Positions 19,176-27,490 of a stretch of DNA of 64,000 bases are shown in pieces. Origin of the DNA: Flagellimonas profundi. Lineage in GTDB: Bacteria; Bacteroidota; Bacteroidia; Flavobacteriales; Flavobacteriaceae. Location of the stretch: assembly GCF_017313275.1 (NCBI RefSeq), contig NZ_JAFLNM010000001.1, positions 1,178,001 through 1,242,000 of the forward strand, given 5' to 3'. The notes under the pieces were generated by a model. It was not told the DNA's origin and did not search any database. It was given only the letters and a program-made list of their open reading frames with translations. Numbering within the stretch: position 1 is the stretch's first letter; each line of letters opens with the position of its first letter. The position numbers were made by a program, and so were the translations under genes.

Positions 19176-21506
19176 TTAGGCATTGTCCAAAACCTCAAGT
19201 TTGGCAAAACGAAGCAATAGTTTTTTGATACCGCCTTGATCAAAATGAATTTCTGCTTTTTTATCGTTCCCCGCTCCTTCTATATTCAGTATTTTCCCTC
19301 TTCCAAATCGGGTATGGTTAACACGGGCCCCGATAACCAAACCGGGGTCGAGGTCCATGGGCTTGGCGGGAGAGGATATTTCGGGTTTTAGCTTTCGTAG
19401 CTTGCGCAGTTGGTTTTCGTTCGGTTTTTGCACACTTGGCGGCGTACCATTTTTGGGCTTTACCTGTCGTAGCTTGCTTTTGTCCACCTCGCCAAAAATA
19501 TCCTTGTTGATCATGGACTTATAACGATAGCCGTCATTGACGGGTGTTAGATTCTCCACATATTGCTCCTCTATCTCCTCCAAAAAACGGCTGGGTTCCG
19601 CGTCGATCAGTTTACCCCATCGATACCTATTTTGGGTATAGGTAAGAAATGCCTGTTTTTCTGCACGTGTGAGTGCAACATAAAAGAGCCTTCGCTCTTC
19701 TTCCAACTCACTTCGCGTGTTCATGCTCATAGCAGACGGAAACAGGTCTTCCTCCATCCCTACTATGTACACGTAAGGAAACTCAAGTCCTTTGGCCAAG
19801 TGGATGGTCATCAGAGCCACTCGGTCATCATCCTCCACCTCTTTATCCATATCGGTAGCCAGTGCCACATCTTCCAAAAACTCGGTCAAGCTTCCTGTGG
19901 CGTCGGCAACTTCCTTCTGTCCTTCCACAAAGTCCTTGATACCGTTCAATAGCTCCTCAATGTTCTCCATTTTGGCTATTCCTTCAGGAGTACCATCTTT
20001 TTTGAACTCTAACAACAGTCCCGTTTTTTTGGCCACATGCTCTGCCAACGTAAAGGCATCAGAGCCTTCGTTCATGATCTGAAAGCTCTTGATCATGGTA
20101 ACAAAATCCTTCAACTTACGCTGGGTTCCCGCGTTAATGTTCAGATTGAGTTTGTCCAAATTGTCCATCACCTCGTAAATGGAACGCCCGTAATGGTTGG
20201 CGGCCACCACCAATTTATCGACCGTGGTCTGCCCTATCCCCCGGGTTGGAAAGTTAATGACCCGCTTCAGGGCCTCTTCATCCTTTGGGTTGATGATCAG
20301 TCGCAAATAAGCCAATACATCTTTGATTTCCTTACGCTGATAGAAGGACAGCCCCCCAAAAATACGATATGGTATATCTCTTTTACGCAATGCATCCTCA
20401 ATGGCACGGGATTGTGAATTGGTCCTGTACAACACGGCAAAATCCCCATTTTGCATCTGGTTTTGCATCTTGCTTTCAAAAATGGAACCTGCAACATAGC
20501 GCCCTTCCTCCGCATCGGTAACGCTACGGTGTATTTTTATGAGTCCCCCATCGTCATTGGAGGTCCACACATTTTTCTCCAACTGGTTTTTGTTGTTGGC
20601 AATAATGGAGTTGGCCGCATTGACTATATTTTTGGTGGAACGATAGTTCTGTTCCAAACGATATACGGCAACATCATCATAATCTCTTTGAAAGTTGAGG
20701 ATATTGCTGATGTTCGCCCCCCGAAAAGAGTAAATACTCTGCGCGTCATCCCCTACCACACAAATGTTCTGATAGCGATCGGAAAGTGCCTTCACGATCA
20801 AGTATTGGGAGTGGTTGGTATCCTGGTACTCATCCACCAAAATGTATCGGAAACGGTCCTGATACTTCATCAACACTTCCGGGAAACGTGTCAATAGTTC
20901 ATTGGTACGAAGTAAAAGATCGTCAAAATCCATGGCTCCCGCCTTAAAGCACCGATCCACATAGTTCTGATAAATCTCCCCCAACCTTGGCCGTTTGGCC
21001 ATGGCATCCGCCTCCATCAACTCCGGGTTCTGGAAATAAGCCTTTACGGTGATCAAACTGTTTTTATAGGATGAGATTCGGTTCTGGACCTGCTTGTATT
21101 TATAAATATCCTTATCGAGCCCCATTTCTTTGATGATGGAAGCAATCAAACGTTGGGAATCCTGGGTGTCGTAAATGGTAAAGTTGCTGGGGTACCCCAA
21201 TTTGTCACCATCAAAACGAAGTAATTTGGCAAAAACGGAGTGGAAGGTACCCATCCAAAGGTTTTTTGCTTCCGAATTACCCACAATGGTCGCAATACGC
21301 TTTTTCATCTCCCGCGCTGCCTTGTTGGTAAAGGTCAAAGCCAAAATATTAAAGGAATCCACCCCTTGCTCCATCAAATGGGCAATCCTATAGGTTAGTA
21401 CACGGGTCTTTCCAGAGCCTGCGCCTGCAATCACCATTAGCGGTCCATCCTTATGCAGCACAGGAGCGCGCTGCGCATCGTTCAATTCATCTATAAAATT
21501 ACTCAA
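19176..21506 (-). CDS. UvrD/PcrA-type ATP-dependent 3'-5' DNA helicase
   Basis: A superfamily 1A helicase acting in excision repair, replication restart or removal of recombination intermediates. Motif I is GAGSGKTRVLTYRIAHLM, motif II VDEYQDTNHSQYLI, then GDDAQSIYSFRGA, EQNYRSTKNI, TIHLAKGLEFPYVYI and VALTRAEKQ, and a C-terminal Tudor-like tail (VIGARVNHTRFGRGKIL). I placed the start at TTG 21506 because family members in this group begin just before ELNDAQRAPVL; a TTG at 21545 would add 13 residues with no family likeness. Length (776) then fits. Either way the start is TTG. Confidence 0.92.
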   Translation of the reverse strand: MSNFIDELNDAQRAPVLHKDGPLMVIAGAGSGKTRVLTYRIAHLMEQGVDSFNILALTFTNKAAREMKKRIATIVGNSEAKNLWMGTFHSVFAKLLRFDGDKLGYPSNFTIYDTQDSQRLIASIIKEMGLDKDIYKYKQVQNRISSYKNSLITVKAYFQNPELMEADAMAKRPRLGEIYQNYVDRCFKAGAMDFDDLLLRTNELLTRFPEVLMKYQDRFRYILVDEYQDTNHSQYLIVKALSDRYQNICVVGDDAQSIYSFRGANISNILNFQRDYDDVAVYRLEQNYRSTKNIVNAANSIIANNKNQLEKNVWTSNDDGGLIKIHRSVTDAEEGRYVAGSIFESKMQNQMQNGDFAVLYRTNSQSRAIEDALRKRDIPYRIFGGLSFYQRKEIKDVLAYLRLIINPKDEEALKRVINFPTRGIGQTTVDKLVVAANHYGRSIYEVMDNLDKLNLNINAGTQRKLKDFVTMIKSFQIMNEGSDAFTLAEHVAKKTGLLLEFKKDGTPEGIAKMENIEELLNGIKDFVEGQKEVADATGSLTEFLEDVALATDMDKEVEDDDRVALMTIHLAKGLEFPYVYIVGMEEDLFPSAMSMNTRSELEEERRLFYVALTRAEKQAFLTYTQNRYRWGKLIDAEPSRFLEEIEEQYVENLTPVNDGYRYKSMINKDIFGEVDKSKLRQVKPKNGTPPSVQKPNENQLRKLRKLKPEISSPAKPMDLDPGLVIGARVNHTRFGRGKILNIEGAGNDKKAEIHFDQGGIKKLLLRFAKLEVLDNA

Positions 21507-21646
21507 GGGCCAGAAGCTTTTAAAAGTAGGCGTGAAATTAGCCAATATTGACCTTTTGCTAAAATCAAGCTTTCAATTTTTATAAACATCCTTTTCGGAT
21601 TTGGACTTATTTTTAAATATATTTAAGCCCTCAATTAATTTTGCTG

Positions 21647-22186
21647 ATGAATTATTACCCTTTCCCCCTATTTCTTTTAATTTTTATGACATTTTCTGGT
21701 ATTTCCCAAGAAAAAAAATCTGGTCCCGTTGTAGAAGGTTATGGTCAAGTTTGGGCCATTGAAAATCCTGATTTCAAAACGGATACTTCACAGGAGTTCA
21801 AAGTAGTGTTTGATGTTAAGGACGGACCGGAGTCTGACACCGAGATCAATATAAATCTCAATACGGTTGCCCGTTTTTTAAACTTGCATGCACAAAATGG
21901 CATACCATTATCCCAACTAAAGGTCGCATTGATTGTTCATGGAACAGCGGCCAGAAACCTGCTTTCGGATGAAGCCTATCAAAAAAGGTATCAGGTACAA
22001 AACCCCAATCTAGAGCTTGTCGAAAAATTATTGGATGCTGAGGTAGAAGTGATCATGTGCGGACAATCCTCCAAAACAAGGGACCTTCCAAAGGAAGACT
22101 TGATCCCCGGTGTGAAAATTGCCCTCTCAGCAATGACCGCCAACATTCAATTACAAAACCAAGGATACCGTCCAATTAAATTATAA
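21647..22186 (+). CDS. Secreted DsrE-like protein
   Basis: DsrE-like proteins are small alpha/beta folds, some of which carry sulfur as persulfides. After a signal peptide (cleavage near GISQ) the sequence shows the pattern of the family: KVVFDVKDGPES, a VARFLNLHAQNGIP helix, LKVALIVHGTAARNLL and VEVIMCGQSSKTR with one cysteine at the usual place. ATG 21647 gives the best signal peptide; a TTG two codons earlier is also open. A perfect TAnnTTTG (21636-21643) sits so near that transcription from it would be leaderless, so it may be chance. It lies 12 bases before the amidohydrolase gene and is likely in one operon with it. Confidence 0.8.
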   Translation: MNYYPFPLFLLIFMTFSGISQEKKSGPVVEGYGQVWAIENPDFKTDTSQEFKVVFDVKDGPESDTEININLNTVARFLNLHAQNGIPLSQLKVALIVHGTAARNLLSDEAYQKRYQVQNPNLELVEKLLDAEVEVIMCGQSSKTRDLPKEDLIPGVKIALSAMTANIQLQNQGYRPIKL

Positions 22187-22198
22187 ACTAACTCTATT

Positions 22199-23479
22199 AT
22201 GAAGAAAATTTTAGCACTTGCACTATGTACTGCAAGTTTATCCATGTATGCCCAACACGGGTTGGAAAAAGATATTGCTGCCATTGAATCCAAAGTAATC
22301 GAATGGCGACACGATATTCACCAAAACCCCGAGTTGAGCAACCGAGAGTTCAAAACGGCCGAAAAAATTGCCGAACACCTTGAATCTCTAGGGATTGAAG
22401 TGCAGACAGGTGTAGCCCATACGGGAGTTGTGGGAATACTGAAAGGAAATAAACCAGGAAAAGTAGTTGCCCTCAGAGCGGACATCGATGCCCTACCCGT
22501 AACCGAGAGAAACGACCTTCCCTTTAAATCGGAAGTGAAATCCGATTATTTGGGGCAAGAGGTTGGCGTAATGCACGCATGTGGGCACGATACTCATATT
22601 GCCATTTTAATGGGTACCGCAGAAATATTGGCCAAAAACAAAGACAAGATTCGTGGAACTGTAAAATTTATTTTCCAACCTGCTGAAGAGGGAGCGCCTC
22701 CGGGAGAAGAAGGTGGTGCGGAATTAATGGTAAAAGAAGGGGTCTTGGACAATCCAAAAGTGGACGCGATTTACGGTCTTCACATTGGCTCCTACCTTCC
22801 CGTAGGCCAAATTGCCTATAAACCGCGCGGTGCCATGGCAGCAGCACAACGTTTTGTGGTCAGCATCAAAGGAAAACAATCCCATGGCTCTGCACCTTGG
22901 AGCGGAGTTGACCCAATATACGTGGCTGCTAAAATTATCGATGGCTTTCAGTCCATCATCAGCCGAGAAATGGAATTGACAAAAGAAGCTGCCGTGATCA
23001 CCGTTGGTAAAATTTCTGGTGGAGTTCGAAACAACATCATACCAGAGAGTGCCGAATTGGTCGGTACCATCCGTACTTTGGATTACGATATGCAGGAAAA
23101 ACTGAATGCGAGAATGAAGGAAATGGCCGCCAATATTGCCAAAGCTTACCGTGCGGAAGCCACTGTGGATATTGCAAAAGGTACTTTGATCACATACAAT
23201 GATCCAGCATTGACAGAAGCATCTATAGGAAGCCTGAAAGAAGTTGCTGGCGATGAAAATGTTAACTTGGTGAATGCCACCACTGGAGCAGAAGATTTTT
23301 CATTCTATCAAAAAGAGGTGCCCGGTTTCTTTTTTATCTTGGGAGGTAAAGACCCAAATGCAGGTCCGGACGAGCATTATCCACACCATACACCGGACTT
23401 TAAAATTGATGACAGTGGAATGTTGTTGGGCGTAAAGGCCATGACCAACATCGCGTTGGATTTCTTGGATAGAAAATAA
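22199..23479 (+). CDS. M20D family amidohydrolase (hippurate hydrolase/aminoacylase type), exported
   Basis: These di-metal enzymes split N-acyl amino acids or related amides. A signal peptide (residues 1-18, ending SMYAQ) is followed by the catalytic domain: VIEWRHDIHQNPELSN, VVALRADIDALPV, the metal-binding VMHACGHDTHIAILMGTAE, FIFQPAEEG, GLHIGS, a dimerisation domain near KGKQSHGSAPW and the late NATTGAEDFSFYQ. All key Cys, His, Asp and Glu residues appear intact, and the 426-residue length is normal. The signal peptide suggests scavenging of amino acid conjugates or peptides outside the cytoplasm. It follows the DsrE-like gene closely. Confidence 0.9.
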   Translation: MKKILALALCTASLSMYAQHGLEKDIAAIESKVIEWRHDIHQNPELSNREFKTAEKIAEHLESLGIEVQTGVAHTGVVGILKGNKPGKVVALRADIDALPVTERNDLPFKSEVKSDYLGQEVGVMHACGHDTHIAILMGTAEILAKNKDKIRGTVKFIFQPAEEGAPPGEEGGAELMVKEGVLDNPKVDAIYGLHIGSYLPVGQIAYKPRGAMAAAQRFVVSIKGKQSHGSAPWSGVDPIYVAAKIIDGFQSIISREMELTKEAAVITVGKISGGVRNNIIPESAELVGTIRTLDYDMQEKLNARMKEMAANIAKAYRAEATVDIAKGTLITYNDPALTEASIGSLKEVAGDENVNLVNATTGAEDFSFYQKEVPGFFFILGGKDPNAGPDEHYPHHTPDFKIDDSGMLLGVKAMTNIALDFLDRK

Positions 23480-23515
23480 AACTCGGATAATTATTTAAAG
23501 AACAGAACATCCGCT

Positions 23516-23560
23516 AAGCCCCAATATCCTCCATTATTTGGAATTTGGATATTGGGGCTT
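23516..23560. terminator. Perfect 14-base inverted repeat downstream of the M20 amidohydrolase gene
   Basis: AAGCCCCAATATCC at 23516-23529 is matched exactly by its reverse complement at 23547-23560, with a 17-base loop. It lies 36 bases after a stop codon and 31 bases before the next ATG. The likely role is a transcription end or mRNA-stabilising hairpin, though no T-run follows on the + strand. Confidence 0.55.
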
Positions 23561-23591
23561 GATATTTGTAACCACTACTTATAATATTAAA

Positions 23592-25166
23592 ATGGAAGCA
23601 TTCCTTGATTTTTTGGGTGATATCCCTTGGTGGGCCTGGGTTTTGATTTTTCTGTTATTGGTCGCCATACGTGATATCTTTTTCCAAAAAGCCCATACCA
23701 TCAGTCACAATTACCCCGTGGTAGGCCATCTTCGGTATTGGTTGGAAAGTATCGGCCCTGAAATGCGCCAATATTTCGTTGCCAACAATCGTGAGGAACT
23801 TCCTTTTAACCGTATAGAGCGCAGTTGGATCTATGCTTCTGCCAAAAAAGAGAACAATTATGAGGGTTTTGGTACCGACAGGGATATTTACAAACACCAG
23901 CACATCTTCATTAAAAATGCCATGATCGGGTTTCAGGTCCCCGAAAACCATCCCAATAAAGAACACCCATATTTTATGCCATGTGCCAAGGTAATGGGTG
24001 CTTATAACAAGCGGAAAAAACCCTATCGGCCCGGCTCCATCATCAATGTTTCGGCCATGAGCTTTGGTTCGTTGTCCGCTGCGGCCATCGAATCACTGAA
24101 CAGAGGGGTGGAAAAGTGCGGTGCTTACCACAATACGGGTGAGGGTGGACTTTCCCCTTATCACAAACAAGGAGGTGACGTTATTTTTCATTTTGGAACG
24201 GGATATTTTGGAGTGAGGTCGAGAGATGGAGGGTTTTCCATGGACAAGTTAAAAGTCCTGGTCGATGAAAACCCTTGTATCAAAGCTATAGAAATCAAAC
24301 TTTCCCAAGGAGCTAAGCCTGGCAAAGGGGGTGTACTTCCCGGCTCAAAAATAACGCCTGAGCTTGCCGAGATACGGGGTGTTGAAGTCGGCAAAGATGT
24401 AATTTCCCCACCCACCCACAAAGCATTCTCCACAATTCCAGAGCTCTTGGATTTTATAGAATCCATCGCGGATAAAACAGGGTTGCCCGTGGGCATAAAA
24501 GGTGCTATTGGAAAAGTTGATCAATGGATCGAATTGGCCGATTTAATGAAAAAAACAGGCAAAGGACCGGATTTTATTACCATTGATGGAGGTGAAGGGG
24601 GCACTGGAGCAGCTCCACCAAGTTTTGCCGATCACGTTTCCCTTCCATGGACTTATGGTTTTTCCAAAGTATATAGCTTGTTCATGGAGCGCGGACTTAC
24701 GGAAAGAATCGTATTTATCGGCAGTGGAAAATTAGGTTTCCCAGGAAAGGCCGCAATGGCATTTGCCATGGGGGCCGATTGCATTAATGTTGCCCGGGAA
24801 GCCATGATGAGCATAGGGTGCATACAAGCACAAGTGTGCCACACCAATAGATGTCCCTCAGGTGTTGCCACACAAAAGAAATGGCTTCAAAATGGCATAA
24901 ATGTGCCCTTAAAGTCGGATAGATTGGCCCAATACTTTAAAACTTTCAGGAAAGAGTTTTTGGAAATCACCCATGCCGCGGGCTACGAACATCCTTGTCA
25001 ATTTAAGATGGATGATGTGCAAGTAAACGTGGATGATGATTATCTTAGCAGCGATTTGAAATCCGTTTATGGGTATCAAAAGGAACAAGTGGCATTTAAA
25101 TCGATGCAGCACCTTTTTGATTGCGAACACTTGGGCGGAAAACCGGCATTGGAAAAAACATTATAA
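23592..25166 (+). CDS. FMN-binding glutamate synthase family protein with N-terminal membrane helix
   Basis: The protein matches the FMN/iron-sulfur domain of the large glutamate synthase subunit, without amidotransferase or GXGXG domains. Residues 9-28 form a membrane helix (PWWAWVLIFLLLVAI). Domain markers follow: INVSAMSFGSLSAAAIESLNRG, NTGEGGLSPYH, KLSQGAKPGKGG, ITIDGGEGGTGAAP, and CIQAQVCHTNRC, whose C-x5-C-x4-C spacing equals the 3Fe-4S site of glutamate synthase. ATG 23592 is the start; an open TTG at 23538 lies in the preceding hairpin. The reaction of these stand-alone proteins is not established; a role in glutamate synthesis is only one option. Confidence 0.88.
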   Translation: MEAFLDFLGDIPWWAWVLIFLLLVAIRDIFFQKAHTISHNYPVVGHLRYWLESIGPEMRQYFVANNREELPFNRIERSWIYASAKKENNYEGFGTDRDIYKHQHIFIKNAMIGFQVPENHPNKEHPYFMPCAKVMGAYNKRKKPYRPGSIINVSAMSFGSLSAAAIESLNRGVEKCGAYHNTGEGGLSPYHKQGGDVIFHFGTGYFGVRSRDGGFSMDKLKVLVDENPCIKAIEIKLSQGAKPGKGGVLPGSKITPELAEIRGVEVGKDVISPPTHKAFSTIPELLDFIESIADKTGLPVGIKGAIGKVDQWIELADLMKKTGKGPDFITIDGGEGGTGAAPPSFADHVSLPWTYGFSKVYSLFMERGLTERIVFIGSGKLGFPGKAAMAFAMGADCINVAREAMMSIGCIQAQVCHTNRCPSGVATQKKWLQNGINVPLKSDRLAQYFKTFRKEFLEITHAAGYEHPCQFKMDDVQVNVDDDYLSSDLKSVYGYQKEQVAFKSMQHLFDCEHLGGKPALEKTL

Positions 25167-25204
25167 TTTAGACCCCGATATTTAAACACCAAATTATACT
25201 ACTT

Positions 25205-25978
25205 ATGAAAAGAAATTTACCCTTGATCCTGTTGTTAGTGATAGCCACAAGTGCTTTTTCTCAACGAAAAAGTGAGCTTTTTGCTGAAATTGATACGTTA
25301 AAAACGAAAATTTCCAAAGTGGAGCAGGAATTGGCCAAGGCAAAACGGGAAATATCTTCCAGCAGTGCGGAGGCCGAGGCTTTAAGAGCCGAAAATGTAA
25401 GTCTGCGAGATGCCAACGCTACGTTATTGGGCAACCTGAGTAACTTCTCTGAACTTTCCAAGCAAAATTCTGAAAACGTGAACAAGGCCATGGCCGCCCT
25501 TTCCAGAAAAGAAAAGCAGCTCAGTGGCATCAACGACATGATTTCCGCCAACGACTCTACCGCCATTGTATCGTTGACACGGATAAAGCAGACCTTGGGC
25601 GAAAACGCCAAAGTAGGTGTTGAGGGAGGTATTATCATTATCAGTAATAGCTTGAATACACTTTTTGGTTCGGACACCTCCGCTGAGTTGACCGAAGAGG
25701 GAAAAACTTGGTTGGCCGGTGTTGCCAATGTGATCAAGGCCAACCCCAACTTTAAAGCTGAAATTGAAGGATTGAACATTACGGGCGAATTTGGCCCTAC
25801 CTATAATCAGGTGGCATCTGTTGCTTCAGCATTGGTGAGCACTTTGGAGGTTCCTGCAGAAAGTCTTTCAATTTCTGCCAAGGACGGTAATTTCAGGGAA
25901 GGCATCAACATTAAATTACAGCCCGATTACAAAGGTTTTTATGCCAAGGCCAAAGAAAGCTCCAAAGCAGCCCAATAA
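25205..25978 (+). CDS. Exported coiled-coil protein with degenerate OmpA-like domain
   Basis: A signal peptide (residues 1-19, ending SAFSQ) without lipobox is followed by a coiled coil (about 22-85) and a domain related by eye to the OmpA lipoprotein at 13.1 kb: GNLSNFSELSKQNSENVNKA aligns with its GNLTTLTTKGAENLEKS, then ANDSTAIVSL, VGVEGGIIIIS, LFGSDTSAELTEEGK and NPNFKAEIEG. The binding motif is lost: where the paralogue has EGHTDNVP this has EGLNITGE, and the NRRTRI arginines are replaced by REGINIKL. Binding of peptidoglycan is therefore unlikely in the usual way. Function unknown. Confidence 0.75.
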   Translation: MKRNLPLILLLVIATSAFSQRKSELFAEIDTLKTKISKVEQELAKAKREISSSSAEAEALRAENVSLRDANATLLGNLSNFSELSKQNSENVNKAMAALSRKEKQLSGINDMISANDSTAIVSLTRIKQTLGENAKVGVEGGIIIISNSLNTLFGSDTSAELTEEGKTWLAGVANVIKANPNFKAEIEGLNITGEFGPTYNQVASVASALVSTLEVPAESLSISAKDGNFREGINIKLQPDYKGFYAKAKESSKAAQ

Positions 25979-26052
25979 CCTTCATCCAACATAATTTTTG
26001 TGGTTTTGATGCGTTCTTGGTAGTGTAAAATCAATAAAAACCAGACTACCTT

Positions 26053-26574
26053 ATGAGTGGAGATCAAATCCTTCAGTTATTTTCTTATTTACTGCCAGCC
26101 GTTGTTACCGGTGCTGTTGCATTCTACTTTTTTAGATTGCACACCCGAAACGAAGATGGCCGCAGACGATTTTTGTTGCACAAGGATTCCCAAAAGGAAA
26201 CCCTCCCTATTAGATTACAGGCGTATGAGCGTATGGCCCTTTTTTTGGAACGCATTGCCTTGAACAGTCTAGTGGTTCGCGTAGCACCAACGGGGAAAAA
26301 CAAAAGTGATTACGAAAACCTTTTGATCAAACAGATTGAAACGGAATTTGAACACAATTTATCGCAACAGATTTATATGTCGGATTCCTGCTGGAACATC
26401 ATCAAGACCGCAAAAAACACGACCATACAGATTATCCGTTCCGCTGGAATGAGCGAAACCGATTCACCTGACAAATTGCGAGAGGACATCCTGAACCAAA
26501 CCATGGAAAAGGAATCACCATCCAACGCAGCCTTGGCCTTCGTTAAAAAAGAGGTGAGCGAACTTTGGAAATAA
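26053..26574 (+). CDS. Conserved small membrane-anchored protein (DUF7935-like)
   Basis: A 173-residue protein with one N-terminal membrane helix (about residues 8-27), a charged stretch NEDGRRRFLLHKDSQKE and a long helical soluble part that includes RLQAYERMALFLERI. I believe it belongs to a family conserved in Flavobacteriia with no known role; the family name is from memory and not checked. ATG 26053 is the only sensible start. It ends one base from the convergent patatin gene. Confidence 0.72.
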   Translation: MSGDQILQLFSYLLPAVVTGAVAFYFFRLHTRNEDGRRRFLLHKDSQKETLPIRLQAYERMALFLERIALNSLVVRVAPTGKNKSDYENLLIKQIETEFEHNLSQQIYMSDSCWNIIKTAKNTTIQIIRSAGMSETDSPDKLREDILNQTMEKESPSNAALAFVKKEVSELWK

Positions 26575-26575
26575 G

Positions 26576-27490
26576 CTATTCCTGCTTTTCAGGTTCAATG
26601 GGACTGGTTTCCTCATTTTTGTTCTTGGCATACAAATAACCCCGCTTCCACCACAAGGTCATTCGTTCCTTATTGAAGATCAGTGAGTTTGTGGTGAGAA
26701 CCGTTGGCGTATAATAAAAATTGATTATGGCATCCTTTTGATTCGCCACCAATTTACCGATCCTGATATTTTGGTTCTCGATACGGTCGAGCATAAACCC
26801 AAAAATAGTGGTAATCAGATCAAATGGGTTTTTGGTCGACATGCGGTTCAAATGGTTCACTTCGGTATGTAGCACCACAACATCCACCTCGGTCGCTCCG
26901 CGATTCAACGCTTCTTCGATGGGGACTAAAGTTCCCAGACCACCATCAGCATATTCACAGCCGTTCTTTTTGGCCAAACTCATAAAGGGCGTATAGTTGG
27001 AGGATATCCAGATCCAATCGCAAAACTCGTCGTAAGTACAATCGTTTATGGATTTGTACTCCACTTGGTTCAAAGATAGATTGGAAACCGTGACCACCAC
27101 ATCCATTTTACTTTTTTTGAGTTTGTTGAACTCTTGAACGGTAATGGACCTTCTGATCAGTTTCCGAAGGTTTTCGCTCTCACCAAAGGTTTTTTTGCCC
27201 TTTAAAAAATTTCTGAGTACGTTCCAGTGGTTGATAGCAATGGTCTCGACCCCATGTTTTTTCTTGATGATAAAAGGACAATTGTTAAAAATGCTATGTT
27301 GATTGACATTTGAATAAATGTCCTTGATCTTATCCAGTTTGTTCAGTGCCAAATGGGAAATTAAAAGGCTCCCGGTGGATGTTCCCACAAAAAGATCGTA
27401 GTCGTGTTTGGCTTCTTGAATCAAAAATTGAGCAACTCCGCCTGCAAAGGCACCCTTGCTACCACCTCCCGAAATGACCAATGCCCTCAT
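26576..27490 (-). CDS. Patatin-like phospholipase
   Basis: Patatin enzymes hydrolyse lipid acyl esters with a Ser-Asp dyad. All parts are visible: the oxyanion loop SGGGSKGAF at residues 7-15, the nucleophile elbow GTSTG near residue 37, and the catalytic Asp in YADGGLGT near residue 177. There is no signal peptide, so it is probably cytoplasmic or membrane-associated from inside. Its start overlaps the stop of the upstream M1 aminopeptidase by four bases, so the two are translationally coupled. The substrate is unknown. Confidence 0.9.
   Translation of the reverse strand: MRALVISGGGSKGAFAGGVAQFLIQEAKHDYDLFVGTSTGSLLISHLALNKLDKIKDIYSNVNQHSIFNNCPFIIKKKHGVETIAINHWNVLRNFLKGKKTFGESENLRKLIRRSITVQEFNKLKKSKMDVVVTVSNLSLNQVEYKSINDCTYDEFCDWIWISSNYTPFMSLAKKNGCEYADGGLGTLVPIEEALNRGATEVDVVVLHTEVNHLNRMSTKNPFDLITTIFGFMLDRIENQNIRIGKLVANQKDAIINFYYTPTVLTTNSLIFNKERMTLWWKRGYLYAKNKNEETSPIEPEKQE

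Noticed and set aside
23538..23591. Upstream TTG extension of the glutamate synthase-like gene
   Set aside because: The added residues lie in the hairpin repeat and show no conservation pattern; the ATG at 23592 directly precedes the membrane helix.
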